Shown here piece after piece: positions 16,946 to 25,762 of a DNA stretch of 64,000 nt (positions are counted from its first letter, which is position 1; each line of letters opens with the position of its first letter). Made by a program: the position numbers and the translations under genes. Under the pieces are notes generated by a model, which had not been told where the DNA came from, made no database searches, and saw only the letters and a program-made list of their open reading frames with translations. This DNA is from Luteimicrobium sp049844995. GTDB lineage: Bacteria; Actinomycetota; Actinomycetes; Actinomycetales; Cellulomonadaceae. The stretch is taken from positions 310,001-374,000 of the forward strand of contig NZ_JBNCMC010000001.1 in NCBI RefSeq assembly GCF_049844995.1, written 5' to 3'.

Positions 16946-16981
16946 AGCGCAACGGCGTTGCGCTATTAAGAGAACGGTGTT
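16946..16981. promoter_or_regulatory. TetR operator palindrome
   Basis: AGCGCAAC-GGC-GTTGCGCT (16946-16964) is a perfect dyad with 8-bp arms. The core AACGGCGTT is nearly repeated at 16973-16981 as AACGGTGTT, close to the SDR start. The two sites fit binding by one or two TetR dimers, blocking both divergent promoters. Confidence 0.65.
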
Positions 16982-16993
16982 GTACTAACTGTC

Positions 16994-17860
16994 ATGCAGC
17001 AGACATGGTTCATCACCGGTTCCTCCCGCGGCTTCGGCCGCGCCCTCGTCCGTGCGGCCCTCGAGGCGGGCGACCGCGTCGCCGCGACCGCGCGCCGACC
17101 CGAGTCGCTCGACGACCTCGTCGCCGAGTACGGCGACCGCATCCGCCCGATCGCCCTGGACGTCACCGACCCGGACGCTGTCGGCGCGGCGCTCGCCGAC
17201 GCACGCGAGGCGTTCGGGCGCGTCGATGTGATCGTCAACAACGCCGGCTACGCGAACGTCGCGCCCATCGAGACGGCCGACGACGCCGACGTCCGCGCCC
17301 AGTTCGAGACCAACTTCTGGGGCGTCTACCACGTGTCCAAGGCGGCGATCCCGCTCCTGCGCGAGCAGGGGGGCGGGCTCGTGATCCAGTTCTCGTCGGT
17401 GGGAGGCCGCGTCGGCGGGTCACCCGGCATCGCGTCGTACCAGGCGGCGAAGTTCGCGATCGACGGGTTCAGCCGGGTGCTCCGCGCCGAGACGGCGGCG
17501 TTCGGCATCAAGGTGCTCGTCGTCGAGCCGAGCGGGTTCCGCACCGACTGGGCGGGAGCCTCGATGACGGTGCACGACATCCCGGCCGAGTACGCCGCGA
17601 CGGTCGGGGCCGCCGTCCGCGACCCCGCGACGTTCCCCGGCGACCCCGCGCGCGCCGCCGGGATCCTCGTCCGCGTCGCGAAGCGCGCCGACGTCCCCGA
17701 GCACCTGCCGCTCGGCTCGGTGGCGTCCGCGATGTCCGTCGCGCAGGACGAGCGGCTGCTCGCCGAGGACCGGCGGTGGGCCGCAGTGAGCGCCTCGGCC
17801 GACGCCGACCAGCCGTATCCCGTCGAGCTCCCGCCCGATGGGTCCAGACTGGCGTCATGA
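16994..17860 (+). CDS. Short-chain dehydrogenase/reductase
   Basis: A 288-residue classical SDR: Rossmann motif TGSSRGFG at residues 8-15, NNAG, and catalytic YQAAK. It should reduce or oxidise a carbonyl/alcohol with NAD(P)H; substrate unknown. ATG at 16994. Its stop overlaps the ATG of the following deazaflavin-type reductase (ATGA at 17857), so the two are translationally coupled and under the TetR palindrome. Confidence 0.9.
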   Translation: MQQTWFITGSSRGFGRALVRAALEAGDRVAATARRPESLDDLVAEYGDRIRPIALDVTDPDAVGAALADAREAFGRVDVIVNNAGYANVAPIETADDADVRAQFETNFWGVYHVSKAAIPLLREQGGGLVIQFSSVGGRVGGSPGIASYQAAKFAIDGFSRVLRAETAAFGIKVLVVEPSGFRTDWAGASMTVHDIPAEYAATVGAAVRDPATFPGDPARAAGILVRVAKRADVPEHLPLGSVASAMSVAQDERLLAEDRRWAAVSASADADQPYPVELPPDGSRLAS

Positions 17861-18270
17861 GCGACTGGAACCAGGGCATCATCGACGAGTTTCGCGCGAC
17901 CGGCGGGAGTGTCAGCAACTTCGGCCGGGGGCTGGTGCTGCTGCACCACCGCGGCGCGAGGACGGGCATCGAGCGTGTGAGTCCCGTCGCGGCGATCCGC
18001 GAGTCCGACGACTCGTGGTTCGTCGCGGCGTCGAAGGGCGGGGCGCCCGAGAACCCGGCGTGGTTCCACAACGTCCTCGTGCACCCCGACGTCGAGATCG
18101 AGACGCCCGACGACGGCACGGTCGCCGTGCACGCCGTCCGGCTGACCGGCGCGGAGCGGGACGAGGCGTGGGGGCGGTTCACCGCGATGTCGGAGGGGTT
18201 CCGGTCGTACGAGGCGAAGACGACGCGGACGATCCCGGTGCTGCGCCTCACCCGGCGGACCGCGGGCTGA
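17857..18270 (+). CDS. Deazaflavin (F420)-dependent nitroreductase-family protein
   Basis: A 137-residue split-beta-barrel protein of the DDN/deazaflavin-dependent reductase family. Typical features are the N-terminal IIDEFRATGGSV, LLHHRGARTG, then VAASKGGAPENPAWFHNVL, a hallmark of this family. Members use reduced F420 (some bind other flavins) to reduce nitro, quinone or enone groups. It overlaps the SDR gene by ATGA. The pair suggests a TetR-controlled detoxification or reduction unit. Confidence 0.88.
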   Translation: MSDWNQGIIDEFRATGGSVSNFGRGLVLLHHRGARTGIERVSPVAAIRESDDSWFVAASKGGAPENPAWFHNVLVHPDVEIETPDDGTVAVHAVRLTGAERDEAWGRFTAMSEGFRSYEAKTTRTIPVLRLTRRTAG

Positions 18271-18300
18271 GCGCCGCGGGCGCCGTCGTCGGCCGAAAGG

Positions 18301-18351
18301 TGCAACCAAAGGGTTGCATCGAGGCTGGCGTCGTGCAACGCTGAAGTTGCA
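18301..18351. promoter_or_regulatory. Two inverted repeats, candidate ArsR operators
   Basis: TGCAACC-AAAG-GGTTGCA (18301-18318) and TGCAAC-GCTGAA-GTTGCA (18334-18351) are perfect dyads sharing the TGCAAC half-site, 50-100 bp upstream of the SRPBCC-ArsR pair. They are probably bound by the ArsR-type regulator encoded by the second gene. Confidence 0.6.
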
Positions 18352-18401
18352 GAACGGGTGCCCGGGAGAGCCGCCCCGACGACCGAGCGAGAGGAAGCAC
18401 C

Positions 18402-18887
18402 ATGACCACCGTCAACGAGCCCGCCGTCATCGACGACGAGGCGTTCCGGGTCACCCGCACCGTCCGGATCGAGGCGTCGCGCGAGCGCGTGTGGGCCGCC
18501 CTCACGCGGGAGGACCTCCTGGCCGAGTGGTTCCCTCAGCGCGTGACCCTGCCCGACGCCGTCCCGGGGGCGACCGGGACCTTCACGTTCGACGGCTACG
18601 CCGACGTCCCCGTGCGGGTCGACGAGGCCGACGAGCCGCACGCGTTCGCGTACACCTGGGGTCAGCCCGGCGCACCGCTGACCCCCGAGACCTCCACGCA
18701 GGTCCGCTTCACCCTCGCCGCCGACGGCGCCGCGACGGTGCTCACGGTCGTCGAGACCGGCTTCGAGCGGCTCGCCGACCCCTCCGCCGCGATGCGCGGC
18801 AACCGTGAGGGCTGGACGAGCGAGCTCGACGAGCTCGTCGCGTTCGCGGAGGGCGCGTGGGTCGACGCGGAAAGTCCCGCGTCGTGA
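18402..18887 (+). CDS. SRPBCC/AHSA1-family protein
   Basis: A 161-residue protein of the AHA1-like SRPBCC fold: RTVRIEASRERVWAALTRED and the conserved LLAEWFPQ. Such proteins are very often paired with an ArsR regulator. It ends in an overlap with the next gene (TGA at 18885-18887, GTG at 18884). Ligand unknown. Confidence 0.85.
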   Translation: MTTVNEPAVIDDEAFRVTRTVRIEASRERVWAALTREDLLAEWFPQRVTLPDAVPGATGTFTFDGYADVPVRVDEADEPHAFAYTWGQPGAPLTPETSTQVRFTLAADGAATVLTVVETGFERLADPSAAMRGNREGWTSELDELVAFAEGAWVDAESPAS

Positions 18888-19228
18888 CCGCCGCGTCCAC
18901 GGCCGCGGCGGGTGTCGTTCCCGTGTTCAACGCCCTCGGCGACGACACCCGGTGGGCGATCCTCCAGCACCTCGGGCAGGCCGACCTGTCCGCGTCGGCG
19001 CTCGCGGAGCGGCTCCCCGTCACGCGGCAGGCGATCGCCAAGCACCTCGCCGTCCTCGCCGACGCCGGACTCGTCGAACCCGTGCGCGTCGGGCGCGAGG
19101 TGCGGTACCGCGCGCTCGGCGCGCGGCTCACCGAGACCGCGCGCGCCCTCGAGGCCGTCGGCGCGGCGTGGGACCGCCGCCTGGCCGCCCTCAAGCGGCT
19201 GGTCGAAGACGAGGATCGCGGTCGCTAG
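18884..19228 (+). CDS. ArsR-family winged-helix regulator
   Basis: A 114-residue ArsR/SmtB-type repressor: NALGDDTRWAILQHLGQ, recognition helix region AERLPVTRQAIAKHLAVL, wing VRVGREVRYRALG. No CxC metal site is visible, so it is probably not a metal sensor, as is usual for those paired with SRPBCC proteins. GTG at 18884 overlaps the upstream stop; an in-frame ATG at 18857 is an alternative start inside the upstream gene. Confidence 0.85.
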   Translation: MTAASTAAAGVVPVFNALGDDTRWAILQHLGQADLSASALAERLPVTRQAIAKHLAVLADAGLVEPVRVGREVRYRALGARLTETARALEAVGAAWDRRLAALKRLVEDEDRGR

Positions 19229-19268
19229 TGCGCCGCGCGAGCTGTCGAACGGGGTCGCGTGCGGCCCC

Positions 19269-19691
19269 TCAGGCAAGCACGGAGGTCTCGGCCGGCGTCG
19301 CTGCGGGAGGCGGAGCTGCGTCCCGAGCGCCCCGGACGGCGTCCAGGTAGTCGGCGACGGCGTCACGATTGCGCTCGAGGCAGCGAATGCGGTCGGTCAT
19401 CCGGTCGCGTTCGCGCTCCAGGGTCGCGATGGTCTCGTCGGTGGCCTCCGAGATCCGGATGGTGCGCGAGGTGTCCATGCACGGCAGGACCTCCTTGATG
19501 ATCCGGGTCGGCAGCCCTGCGTCGAGCAGACCGCGTACCTGGAGCACGCGGTCGACGCAGGACTCGGCGTAGACCCGGTACCCGCTCGGGGACCGGCCGG
19601 AGCTGACCAGCCCTTGCTCCTCGTAGTAGCGCAGCAACCGGCGAGACGTGCCGGTGCGGTCTGCCAGCTCTCCGATCAGCATGTGATCCAC
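19269..19691 (-). CDS. MerR-family regulator
   Basis: A 140-residue MerR-type activator/repressor: winged helix LIGELADRTGTSRRLLRYYE, EEQGLVSSGRSPSGYRVY, then a long dimerisation coiled coil (about residues 80-118). No cysteine signature of metal-sensing subfamilies is seen. A GTG at 19691 has AGAGG close upstream; ATG at 19682 (MLIGELA) is the usual family start and also possible. It is divergent from an MFS exporter, its probable target. Confidence 0.88.
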   Translation of the reverse strand: MDHMLIGELADRTGTSRRLLRYYEEQGLVSSGRSPSGYRVYAESCVDRVLQVRGLLDAGLPTRIIKEVLPCMDTSRTIRISEATDETIATLERERDRMTDRIRCLERNRDAVADYLDAVRGARDAAPPPAATPAETSVLA

Positions 19692-19706
19692 GCCACCTCT
19701 CGATCG

Positions 19707-19732
19707 CCTTGACCTTCACATCAATGTCAAGG
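19707..19732. promoter_or_regulatory. MerR-type operator/promoter
   Basis: CCTTGAC (19707-19713) and GTCAAGG (19726-19732) are perfect 7-bp arms around 12 nt. TTGACC within the left arm can serve as the -35 for the MFS gene. A dyad lying over the -35/-10 spacer is the known architecture of MerR-controlled promoters. The MFS start is only 14 bp downstream, so its transcript may be short-leadered. Confidence 0.6.
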
Positions 19733-19746
19733 TTTGAGCATAGGGC

Positions 19747-20958
19747 ATGACCACATCGCAGATCGGGTTGCTCGCATCCGGACGACGCAACGAGGACCCA
19801 CGTCAGAGGCTCTCCTGGTCCCCTCTCCTGGCACTGGGCACGGCCGCGTTCATGAGCATCCTGACCGAGGCCCTGCCTGCCGGGGTCCTGCCCGAGATGG
19901 CCCGCGACCTGTCCGTCAGCGAGTCGGCGGCGGGCCAGCTGCTGACCGTCTACGCCATCGCGACCGGCGTCGCGGCGATCCCCCTGTCCGTGGCCACGTC
20001 GGGATGGCGACGCAAGCGGCTGGTGCTGCTCGCCGTGGCCGCCTTCGCCGTCGCCAACGTCGTCACCGCGGTGTCCTCCAGCTACCTCCCGACCATGACG
20101 TCTCGGTTGTTCGCCGGTGTGGCGGCCGCAGCCGTCTGGGCCGAGCTGGTCGGGTACGCGCGCAGACTGGCACCGCCTCATCTGCAGGGGCGGGCGATCG
20201 CGATCACCATGGCGGGCATCCCGCTGGCCCTTTCTCTGGGCATCCCGGTCGGCACCTTCCTCGGTGGACTGTTCGGCTGGCGACCGACCTTCGGCGTCGT
20301 GGCCCTGATCTCCGTCCTGCTGCTCGTCTGGATCGGCGTCTCGGTGCCCGACGCCTCAGGGCAGAAGTCCGGGAAGCGGCAGCCGATCCTGCAGGCGCTC
20401 AAGCTGCCCGGCGTCGTGCCGGTGCTGTTCGTGGTGGCCGCCTACGTGCTGGCCCACAACATCCTCTACACCTACATCGCCAGCTTCCTCGACGAGTACG
20501 ACATGGGCGGCCGGCGCGACATCGTCCTGCTGGTGTTCGGCACCGCGTCCGTGGTGAGCATCTTCGTCACGGGTGCGTTGGTCGACCGCAGGCTGCGGCA
20601 GCTGACGGTGGTCTCCGTGGCGTTGTTCATCGTTGCGGCGGTGATGCTGGTGCTCGTCGCCGAGAGCGAGATCGCCGTGTACACGTCGATGGTGCTGTGG
20701 GGGCTGGGCTGGGGCGGGGTGGCCACCCTGCTGCAGACCGCCGTCACGGACGCGGGTGGCGACCGAGGTCAGGCCCTGCTGGTGACCACCTGGAACTCGT
20801 TCATGGCGGTCGGTGGCGCAGCCGGTGGCATCCTGCTCGACGGCATGGGCCCGACCTCGTTCCCGTGGAGCGTGCTGCTCCTCCTGGTGCCGGCGCTCCT
20901 CGTTGTCGTCGTTTGCCACCGGCACGGCTTCCCCACGAAGCGCCCGGACGCGGCATGA
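19747..20958 (+). CDS. MFS transporter (AraJ/Bcr-type, 12 TM)
   Basis: A 403-residue major facilitator with about 12 membrane segments. It begins LSWSPLLALGTAAFMSILTE, and motif A is weak but recognisable as VATSGWRRKRL. It resembles sugar-efflux/chloramphenicol-type MFS exporters of actinobacteria. It is divergent from a MerR regulator with an operator-like dyad between them, supporting inducible efflux. Substrate not predictable. Confidence 0.85.
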   Translation: MTTSQIGLLASGRRNEDPRQRLSWSPLLALGTAAFMSILTEALPAGVLPEMARDLSVSESAAGQLLTVYAIATGVAAIPLSVATSGWRRKRLVLLAVAAFAVANVVTAVSSSYLPTMTSRLFAGVAAAAVWAELVGYARRLAPPHLQGRAIAITMAGIPLALSLGIPVGTFLGGLFGWRPTFGVVALISVLLLVWIGVSVPDASGQKSGKRQPILQALKLPGVVPVLFVVAAYVLAHNILYTYIASFLDEYDMGGRRDIVLLVFGTASVVSIFVTGALVDRRLRQLTVVSVALFIVAAVMLVLVAESEIAVYTSMVLWGLGWGGVATLLQTAVTDAGGDRGQALLVTTWNSFMAVGGAAGGILLDGMGPTSFPWSVLLLLVPALLVVVVCHRHGFPTKRPDAA

Positions 20959-20989
20959 GCCACGCACGGTGAGGATCGGCGCTCCTGCC

Positions 20990-21976
20990 TCAGTCGGCCA
21001 CGAGGGACATCAGCTCGGCGGGCGCCGTCCGCGGCGTGGACTCGTCCGTCCACGTGCGGCGGCAGCCGTCGAGCTCGACCCACACCGGGCTGCCCGTGTC
21101 GTCGCCGACGACGGGCAGGACGACGGCGAACTGGGTCGGGTCCGTCCGGCACGGCGGCGCCAGGGGGCCCTCGCCTGGGAGCGCGAGGACGCGCGCGACG
21201 TCGTCGCCCCGGAGCTCGCCCCCCGAGGCGAAGGTGCCCATCGGGACGTGGGTGCCGTCGCCGGTGTCGATCGCCTGGTCGGGGTCGACGTCGTAGCGGC
21301 AGACCCGGACGGCGTCGACGGCGATGCCGGCGGCGGTCGGCGGTGCGGAGGTGGCGTGCGACGTCGGCGGCTGGAGCTTCCAGCCCGTCTCGCAGTCGGC
21401 GTCGAGCGCGGCGCGCGGGGTGAGCAGCGCGACCTTCGTCGTCTTCCGGGACTCGACGGTGAGGTCGGCTAGCGCCGCCCGCACGGCGCCCTTGGTCTTG
21501 TGGCACGCGTCGACCGGCCAGTACGTGAGGACAGCATGCCCGTCCGCGTCCACGAGCCACAGCGGCGGGACGATCTCGGCGTCCGCGGTGCACGCCAGGC
21601 CGGCGGCCGGAGGGCGGTCGTCCGGCTCGGCCAGTGCGGCGAGCAGCGGCGCCAGGTCGCCCGCGTAGCGCACCCGCTCGACGGCGGACCAGACGCCGTC
21701 GGCGTCCGTGACGGTCGGCATCGCCGGGCACTCGACCGCCGCCACCGCGACGAAGCCGCCGGGCACCCGGCCCGGCGTCGGCATGCTCGGGGTCGGGACG
21801 CCGGAGCCGTTCTCGGGGAGAGGACAGGTCGCGCGGTCCTGGACGCTCGCGTCCGGCACGGGCGTCACCGTGGGCTCCGCCACGCCGGACGCCGTGCTGC
21901 AGGCCGCGAGCAGCGCGGCGCCGAGCGCGAGCGCGACCATGACGCGGACGACGGTGCCGCGACGTCGGGAGGACAC
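20990..21976 (-). CDS. Putative secreted lipoprotein of unknown function
   Basis: A 328-residue protein with a basic N-terminus, hydrophobic stretch and lipobox LLAAC (Cys26), so it is probably a membrane-anchored lipoprotein. A Thr/Pro-rich linker follows. The mature part contains several spaced cysteines (ATCPLPENG, VECPAMP, LACTADA, DACHKTK, DCETGW, VCRYDVD, PPCRTD, DGCRRTW), suggesting several disulfides. No catalytic motif was recognised. Confidence 0.7.
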   Translation of the reverse strand: MSSRRRGTVVRVMVALALGAALLAACSTASGVAEPTVTPVPDASVQDRATCPLPENGSGVPTPSMPTPGRVPGGFVAVAAVECPAMPTVTDADGVWSAVERVRYAGDLAPLLAALAEPDDRPPAAGLACTADAEIVPPLWLVDADGHAVLTYWPVDACHKTKGAVRAALADLTVESRKTTKVALLTPRAALDADCETGWKLQPPTSHATSAPPTAAGIAVDAVRVCRYDVDPDQAIDTGDGTHVPMGTFASGGELRGDDVARVLALPGEGPLAPPCRTDPTQFAVVLPVVGDDTGSPVWVELDGCRRTWTDESTPRTAPAELMSLVAD

Positions 21977-21998
21977 GGGTCCATCGTGCCGCCGCGCG

Positions 21999-22021
21999 CC
22001 GTCGACGCCCAGCGTCGACGG
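21999..22021. repeat. Perfect dyad between divergent genes
   Basis: CCGTCGACGC-CCA-GCGTCGACGG: 10-bp arms around 3 nt, in the gap between the lipoprotein gene (start 21976) and the AI-2E family gene (start 22127). It could be an operator or a leader hairpin for either gene. No regulator is encoded next to it. Confidence 0.45.
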
Positions 22022-22126
22022 GTCACGGTTCGGCCGCGGTCTCGCGGCGGGTCGGTTGTGCCGGGTCGCTCATCACGGGAAAGATGGCCGCTCGTACGGA
22101 ACCCGATGGTCAGGAGCGCACGCCCG

Positions 22127-23239
22127 ATGGAGCACACCCCCCGCGGCCTCGCCCCGTCGACACGGATCCTGCTGGCCCTCGCCGCCGCCGTCGTCGCGCT
22201 GGCCGGCCTGCACGCCGCGCGCGGCGTCTTCGGCCCCATCGCCCTGGGCGCGGTGATCGTCATCATCGTGCTGCCGCTGCGTGCGCCGCTCGTCGCGCGG
22301 GGCTGGCCGTCGTGGGTCGCGAACACGGCCGTGATCGTCGCCGCGTACGTGATCCTGGCGATCCTCCTCGCGATGCTCGTGTACGCGGGGGTGCAGTTCG
22401 GGCACCTCGTGTCGTCGTACGTGGACGAGCTGCGCCAGACCGCCCAGGACATCACCGACCGGCTCACCGACCTCGGCCTCGCATCCTCCACGGCGGACGA
22501 CGCCGCCCGCTGGCTCGATCCGTCGAAGCTGATCTCCATCGGGACCAAGATCAGCGGCACGGCCGTCTCGGTGGCCGGCGCGTTCTTCTTCGTGCTGGCG
22601 TACGTGATCTTCATGGCCGCCGACGCCGCCCGGTACAGCCACGCGCGCGGCGTCTTCGGGGCGACGCGGGGCGCGGTGATCGACCGGGCCGAGGCGTTCA
22701 ACGACGGCGTCCGCCGCTACTTCGTGGTCAACGCGACGTTCGGCGCGATCGTGGCGATCGTCGACGGGTTCGCCCTCTGGCTGCTGGGCGTCCCGGCCCC
22801 GGCCGTGTGGGCGATCCTCGCGTTCGTCACCAACTTCATCCCGAACATCGGGTTCGTCCTCGGGCTGGTGCCGCCCGCGGTGCTGGCGCTCGTCGTCGGC
22901 GGGTGGCCGCTCGCGCTCGCGGTCGTGGCCGTGTACTGCGTCGTGAACGTCGTCCTGCAGGTGCTGGTCCAGCCCAAGTTCGTCGCCGACACCGTGAACC
23001 TGAGTCTCACGCTGAGCTTCGCGTCGGTGGTCTTCTGGACGTTCGTGATCGGCCCGCTCGGGGCGATCCTCGCGATCCCGCTCACCCTGCTGGTCCGCAC
23101 GCTCGTGCTCGAGCCCGACCCGGGCGCCGGCTGGCTGCGGTGGCTGTCGGGCGACCCGGCGGCGCGTGATCCCGGGCCGGGCGCCGTCGTCGAGCGCGAC
23201 CCCGAGCCGGCACCCGCGGAGGGCGCGCCGCCCGCCTGA
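22127..23239 (+). CDS. AI-2E family (PerM/TqsA-like) permease
   Basis: A 370-residue membrane protein with about eight transmembrane segments and a central hydrophilic helical region (about residues 80-150), the topology of the AI-2E transporter superfamily. NFIPNIGFVLGLVPPAVLAL is a hallmark. Despite the family name, many members are general exporters or Na+/H+ antiporters, so autoinducer transport should not be assumed. The ATG at 22127 follows AGGAGC with good spacing; another ATG lies at 22106. The tail is Pro/Glu-rich. Confidence 0.85.
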   Translation: MEHTPRGLAPSTRILLALAAAVVALAGLHAARGVFGPIALGAVIVIIVLPLRAPLVARGWPSWVANTAVIVAAYVILAILLAMLVYAGVQFGHLVSSYVDELRQTAQDITDRLTDLGLASSTADDAARWLDPSKLISIGTKISGTAVSVAGAFFFVLAYVIFMAADAARYSHARGVFGATRGAVIDRAEAFNDGVRRYFVVNATFGAIVAIVDGFALWLLGVPAPAVWAILAFVTNFIPNIGFVLGLVPPAVLALVVGGWPLALAVVAVYCVVNVVLQVLVQPKFVADTVNLSLTLSFASVVFWTFVIGPLGAILAIPLTLLVRTLVLEPDPGAGWLRWLSGDPAARDPGPGAVVERDPEPAPAEGAPPA

Positions 23240-23242
23240 GCC

Positions 23243-24427
23243 TCACGCGACCGGCGGCCGCCAGTCGAGGATCCAGTCCAGCCGCTGCGCCGCCCGCGGC
23301 AGCAGCCAGCTCCCGACGGCGCGCATGGCCAGGTCCCGCGCGTGGACCAGCATGGGCGCCCGCCACGTGGTCGCGGCCCCGACCTGCGCCGACATCCGCG
23401 CGACCCGCTGGGTGCGCCCCTTGCGCGCCGCCGAGTACGCGGCGAGCGCCGGGGGGATCACCGCGCCCGACGTGGGCGTCGCCCGCAGGCTCGCCGCGAG
23501 GACGACGGCGTCCTCGATGGCCTGCGCCCCGCCCTGCCCCAGGTTCGGGGTCATGGCGTGCGCGGCGTCGCCGAGGAGGGCGACGCGGCCGACGTCGTAC
23601 CGGGGCAGCGGGTCCTTGAGCCAGCGGAGGTCGTGGTGGAGCAGGGTCGTGGGGTCGAGGTCGTCGAGGAGCGCGCGCAGCGGCGGGTGCCAGTGCCCGA
23701 ACCGGCGCTGGAGCTCGCCGACCTCGTCCTGGAACACGGTCCCCTCGGGCATCGTGGCGGTGAGGTAGCAGTAGACGCGCCCGTCGGCCAGCGGCGTCAG
23801 CCCGACCACGGACCCGCGCCCCCAGGTCTCGGCGGGCTCGACCTCCACCGGCTCGGGGGTGACGAACCGCCACGCGGTCACGCCCGAGTACGCGGGCCCG
23901 GGGTGGCGGGGGAACAGGGTGGTGCGGACGGGGGAGTCGATGCCGTCCGCCGCGACGACGACGTCCGCGGCGATCTCCTCCTCGTCGCCCCCGGCCGTGG
24001 CTGCCGTGCGGACGGTCGCCCGCTCGGTCGAGCCGCCGGGGTCGACCGAGGCGACCCGCACGCCCAGCCGGACGGCGTCGTCGGGGAGGGCGCCCCGCAG
24101 CAGGTCGACGAGCTGCGAGCGGTGGAGCAGCACGGTGGGCTCGGGCCCGACCATCGACGCGTCGGCCCGCACCAGCCATCGGCCGTCGGGACGGCGCAGG
24201 CCGACCGGTCCCTGGAGCGCCGCGAGGTCGCGGACCGCGTCGCCGAGGCCGAGGGTGTCGAGCGCCCGCACCGCGTTGGGAGCCAGCGCGATGCCGGCGC
24301 CGACGGGTTCGAGGGAGGTCGCCTGCTCGAGGACGGCGACGTCCCATCCTCGGACTCCGAGCGCGACCGCGGCCGTGAGGCCGCCGATCCCGCCACCGAC
24401 CACGATCGCCGTCCGCTCGTCCGCCAT
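23243..24427 (-). CDS. FAD-dependent aromatic-type monooxygenase
   Basis: A 394-residue group A flavoprotein hydroxylase: N-terminal FAD site VVGGGIGGLTAAVAL, the middle region with DG near VVVAADGIDSPVRT, and the second FAD motif GRVALLGDAAHAMTPNLGQG. It should use NAD(P)H and O2 to hydroxylate a small, often aromatic, substrate. Start at ATG 24427, since conserved sequence begins there; ten residues upstream in frame are not needed. Not in an evident pathway cluster. Confidence 0.88.
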   Translation of the reverse strand: MADERTAIVVGGGIGGLTAAVALGVRGWDVAVLEQATSLEPVGAGIALAPNAVRALDTLGLGDAVRDLAALQGPVGLRRPDGRWLVRADASMVGPEPTVLLHRSQLVDLLRGALPDDAVRLGVRVASVDPGGSTERATVRTAATAGGDEEEIAADVVVAADGIDSPVRTTLFPRHPGPAYSGVTAWRFVTPEPVEVEPAETWGRGSVVGLTPLADGRVYCYLTATMPEGTVFQDEVGELQRRFGHWHPPLRALLDDLDPTTLLHHDLRWLKDPLPRYDVGRVALLGDAAHAMTPNLGQGGAQAIEDAVVLAASLRATPTSGAVIPPALAAYSAARKGRTQRVARMSAQVGAATTWRAPMLVHARDLAMRAVGSWLLPRAAQRLDWILDWRPPVA

Positions 24428-24568
24428 GCGTTCGATCCTCGCGCGTAGCGGCACCAGCCACCACAGTTCCGCCGCCGGGGCCGGCCGCGGCGCGCGGAAA
24501 CGGCACGGCGTCGCGGCTCGGCGGACCGGTGAGCGGTGTCGGCGCCCGCGCTGTGGTGGCTGGTGCCG

Positions 24569-25717
24569 CTACCTCCCGAGCGTCCGGACCTGCGCCGCGG
24601 GGAGCGTGGGCCACCAGTGGTCGTAGCGCGCGTAGACGAGCGGCTGCCGGTCTGCGAGCAGCGCGCGGAGGCTGCGCGCCTCGGCGTCGAGCCCCTCCCA
24701 GGTTTCCTCCGGCAGGTCGTGGAAGGCGGTGGCCTCGATGCCGTCCGGGGTCGTGCGCCACGCTCCGGCGACGCGCCCGTCGACCAGAAGCGTCGGCAGG
24801 GCGTCGCCGTTGCGCCGCAGGACGTGCGCGGCGTACCCGGGCGGGACGAGGCGTGTGCGGTCGCGGTGGGCGAGCAGGACGTCGTCCCACATGCCGAGGA
24901 GGCGCGGCGGCGCGGGCGTCCCGGCGGGCGGGCGGGGAGCGTCGGGAAGGTCGAGCAGGCGCGCGCCGTCGGGCCCCTCGAGCTCCACGAGGTCGCCCCG
25001 CAGCGCAGCGATCGCGGGACCGCTGAACGTCCGGCGGAGCATCGTGAACTGCCCGAAGTCGGCCTCCGACGCCGGCCCGAACGCCTCGAGATACCGGCGC
25101 AGCAGGTGCACGACGGCGGGGTCGTCGCCGGGCGGCATCGCGTCCGCAGCGGTGCTCGCGAGGGCGTGGAGGGTGCGGCGCCTCGGGTCGTAGGACCAGG
25201 GCGAGCCGGTCGGCACGTAGCGGAGCGGCGCGAACGTGCGCAGCGCCCACCAGGCCGCCTTGGCGCGCTCGGGGTCGTCGAGGCGGTCGGTGAGGAACGC
25301 GACGACCTCCTCCTGGGTGCGCGGCTCGGCGGCGAAGGCGGCCAGGACGTCGCGGAGCTCGTTGGCCTCGGGGATCGTCAGGCCCGCGGGCAGGAACCGG
25401 CGGTCGCCGAGGCGAGAGCGTCGCAGCGGGTCGGTGACGGCGCGGTGGAACGGCGCCCAGTCGTCGGCGTGGACGGCGTGGAACGTGATCCGCATGAGCG
25501 TGGCCCGCACGACCGTCCCGTCGGCGAACGCGGCGTCCAGGGCGGCGGGGTCGAAGCCGTCGACCCGGTTCCAGAGCGCAAGGTACGGGGACGCCGGCTC
25601 CTGGGCCTGGACCGCCGCGATGCGGCGGACCGCCTCGGGGACGGGCAGGCGCTCGCGCGCGAGCAGGAGCTGCCGGGCGAGGGTCGCGCGGTTGAGGTCG
25701 TCGAGCGTCAGGGGCAC
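24569..25717 (-). CDS. Winged-helix DNA-binding (HTH_42/YcaQ-like) protein
   Basis: A 382-residue protein that begins LTLDDLNRATLARQLLLAR and has the repeated winged-helix pattern of the HTH_42 superfamily. Conserved stretches are RITFHAVHADDWAPF, FGPASEADFGQF and the C-terminal YARYDHWWPT. Related AlkX/YcaQ proteins act on alkylated or crosslinked DNA, but the shorter actinobacterial branch is uncharacterised. GTG start at 25717. A long dyad element lies just upstream. Confidence 0.75.
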   Translation of the reverse strand: MPLTLDDLNRATLARQLLLARERLPVPEAVRRIAAVQAQEPASPYLALWNRVDGFDPAALDAAFADGTVVRATLMRITFHAVHADDWAPFHRAVTDPLRRSRLGDRRFLPAGLTIPEANELRDVLAAFAAEPRTQEEVVAFLTDRLDDPERAKAAWWALRTFAPLRYVPTGSPWSYDPRRRTLHALASTAADAMPPGDDPAVVHLLRRYLEAFGPASEADFGQFTMLRRTFSGPAIAALRGDLVELEGPDGARLLDLPDAPRPPAGTPAPPRLLGMWDDVLLAHRDRTRLVPPGYAAHVLRRNGDALPTLLVDGRVAGAWRTTPDGIEATAFHDLPEETWEGLDAEARSLRALLADRQPLVYARYDHWWPTLPAAQVRTLGR

Positions 25718-25762
25718 GGGTCGACCTTCCGGTGCTGCGGGGTGACGCGCAAGGGCGGCTCG

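Noticed and set aside
22127..23239. Dedicated autoinducer-2 exporter and quorum-sensing role
   Set aside because: The family name is misleading. Nothing around the gene (no luxS or lsr-like genes) supports AI-2 transport.
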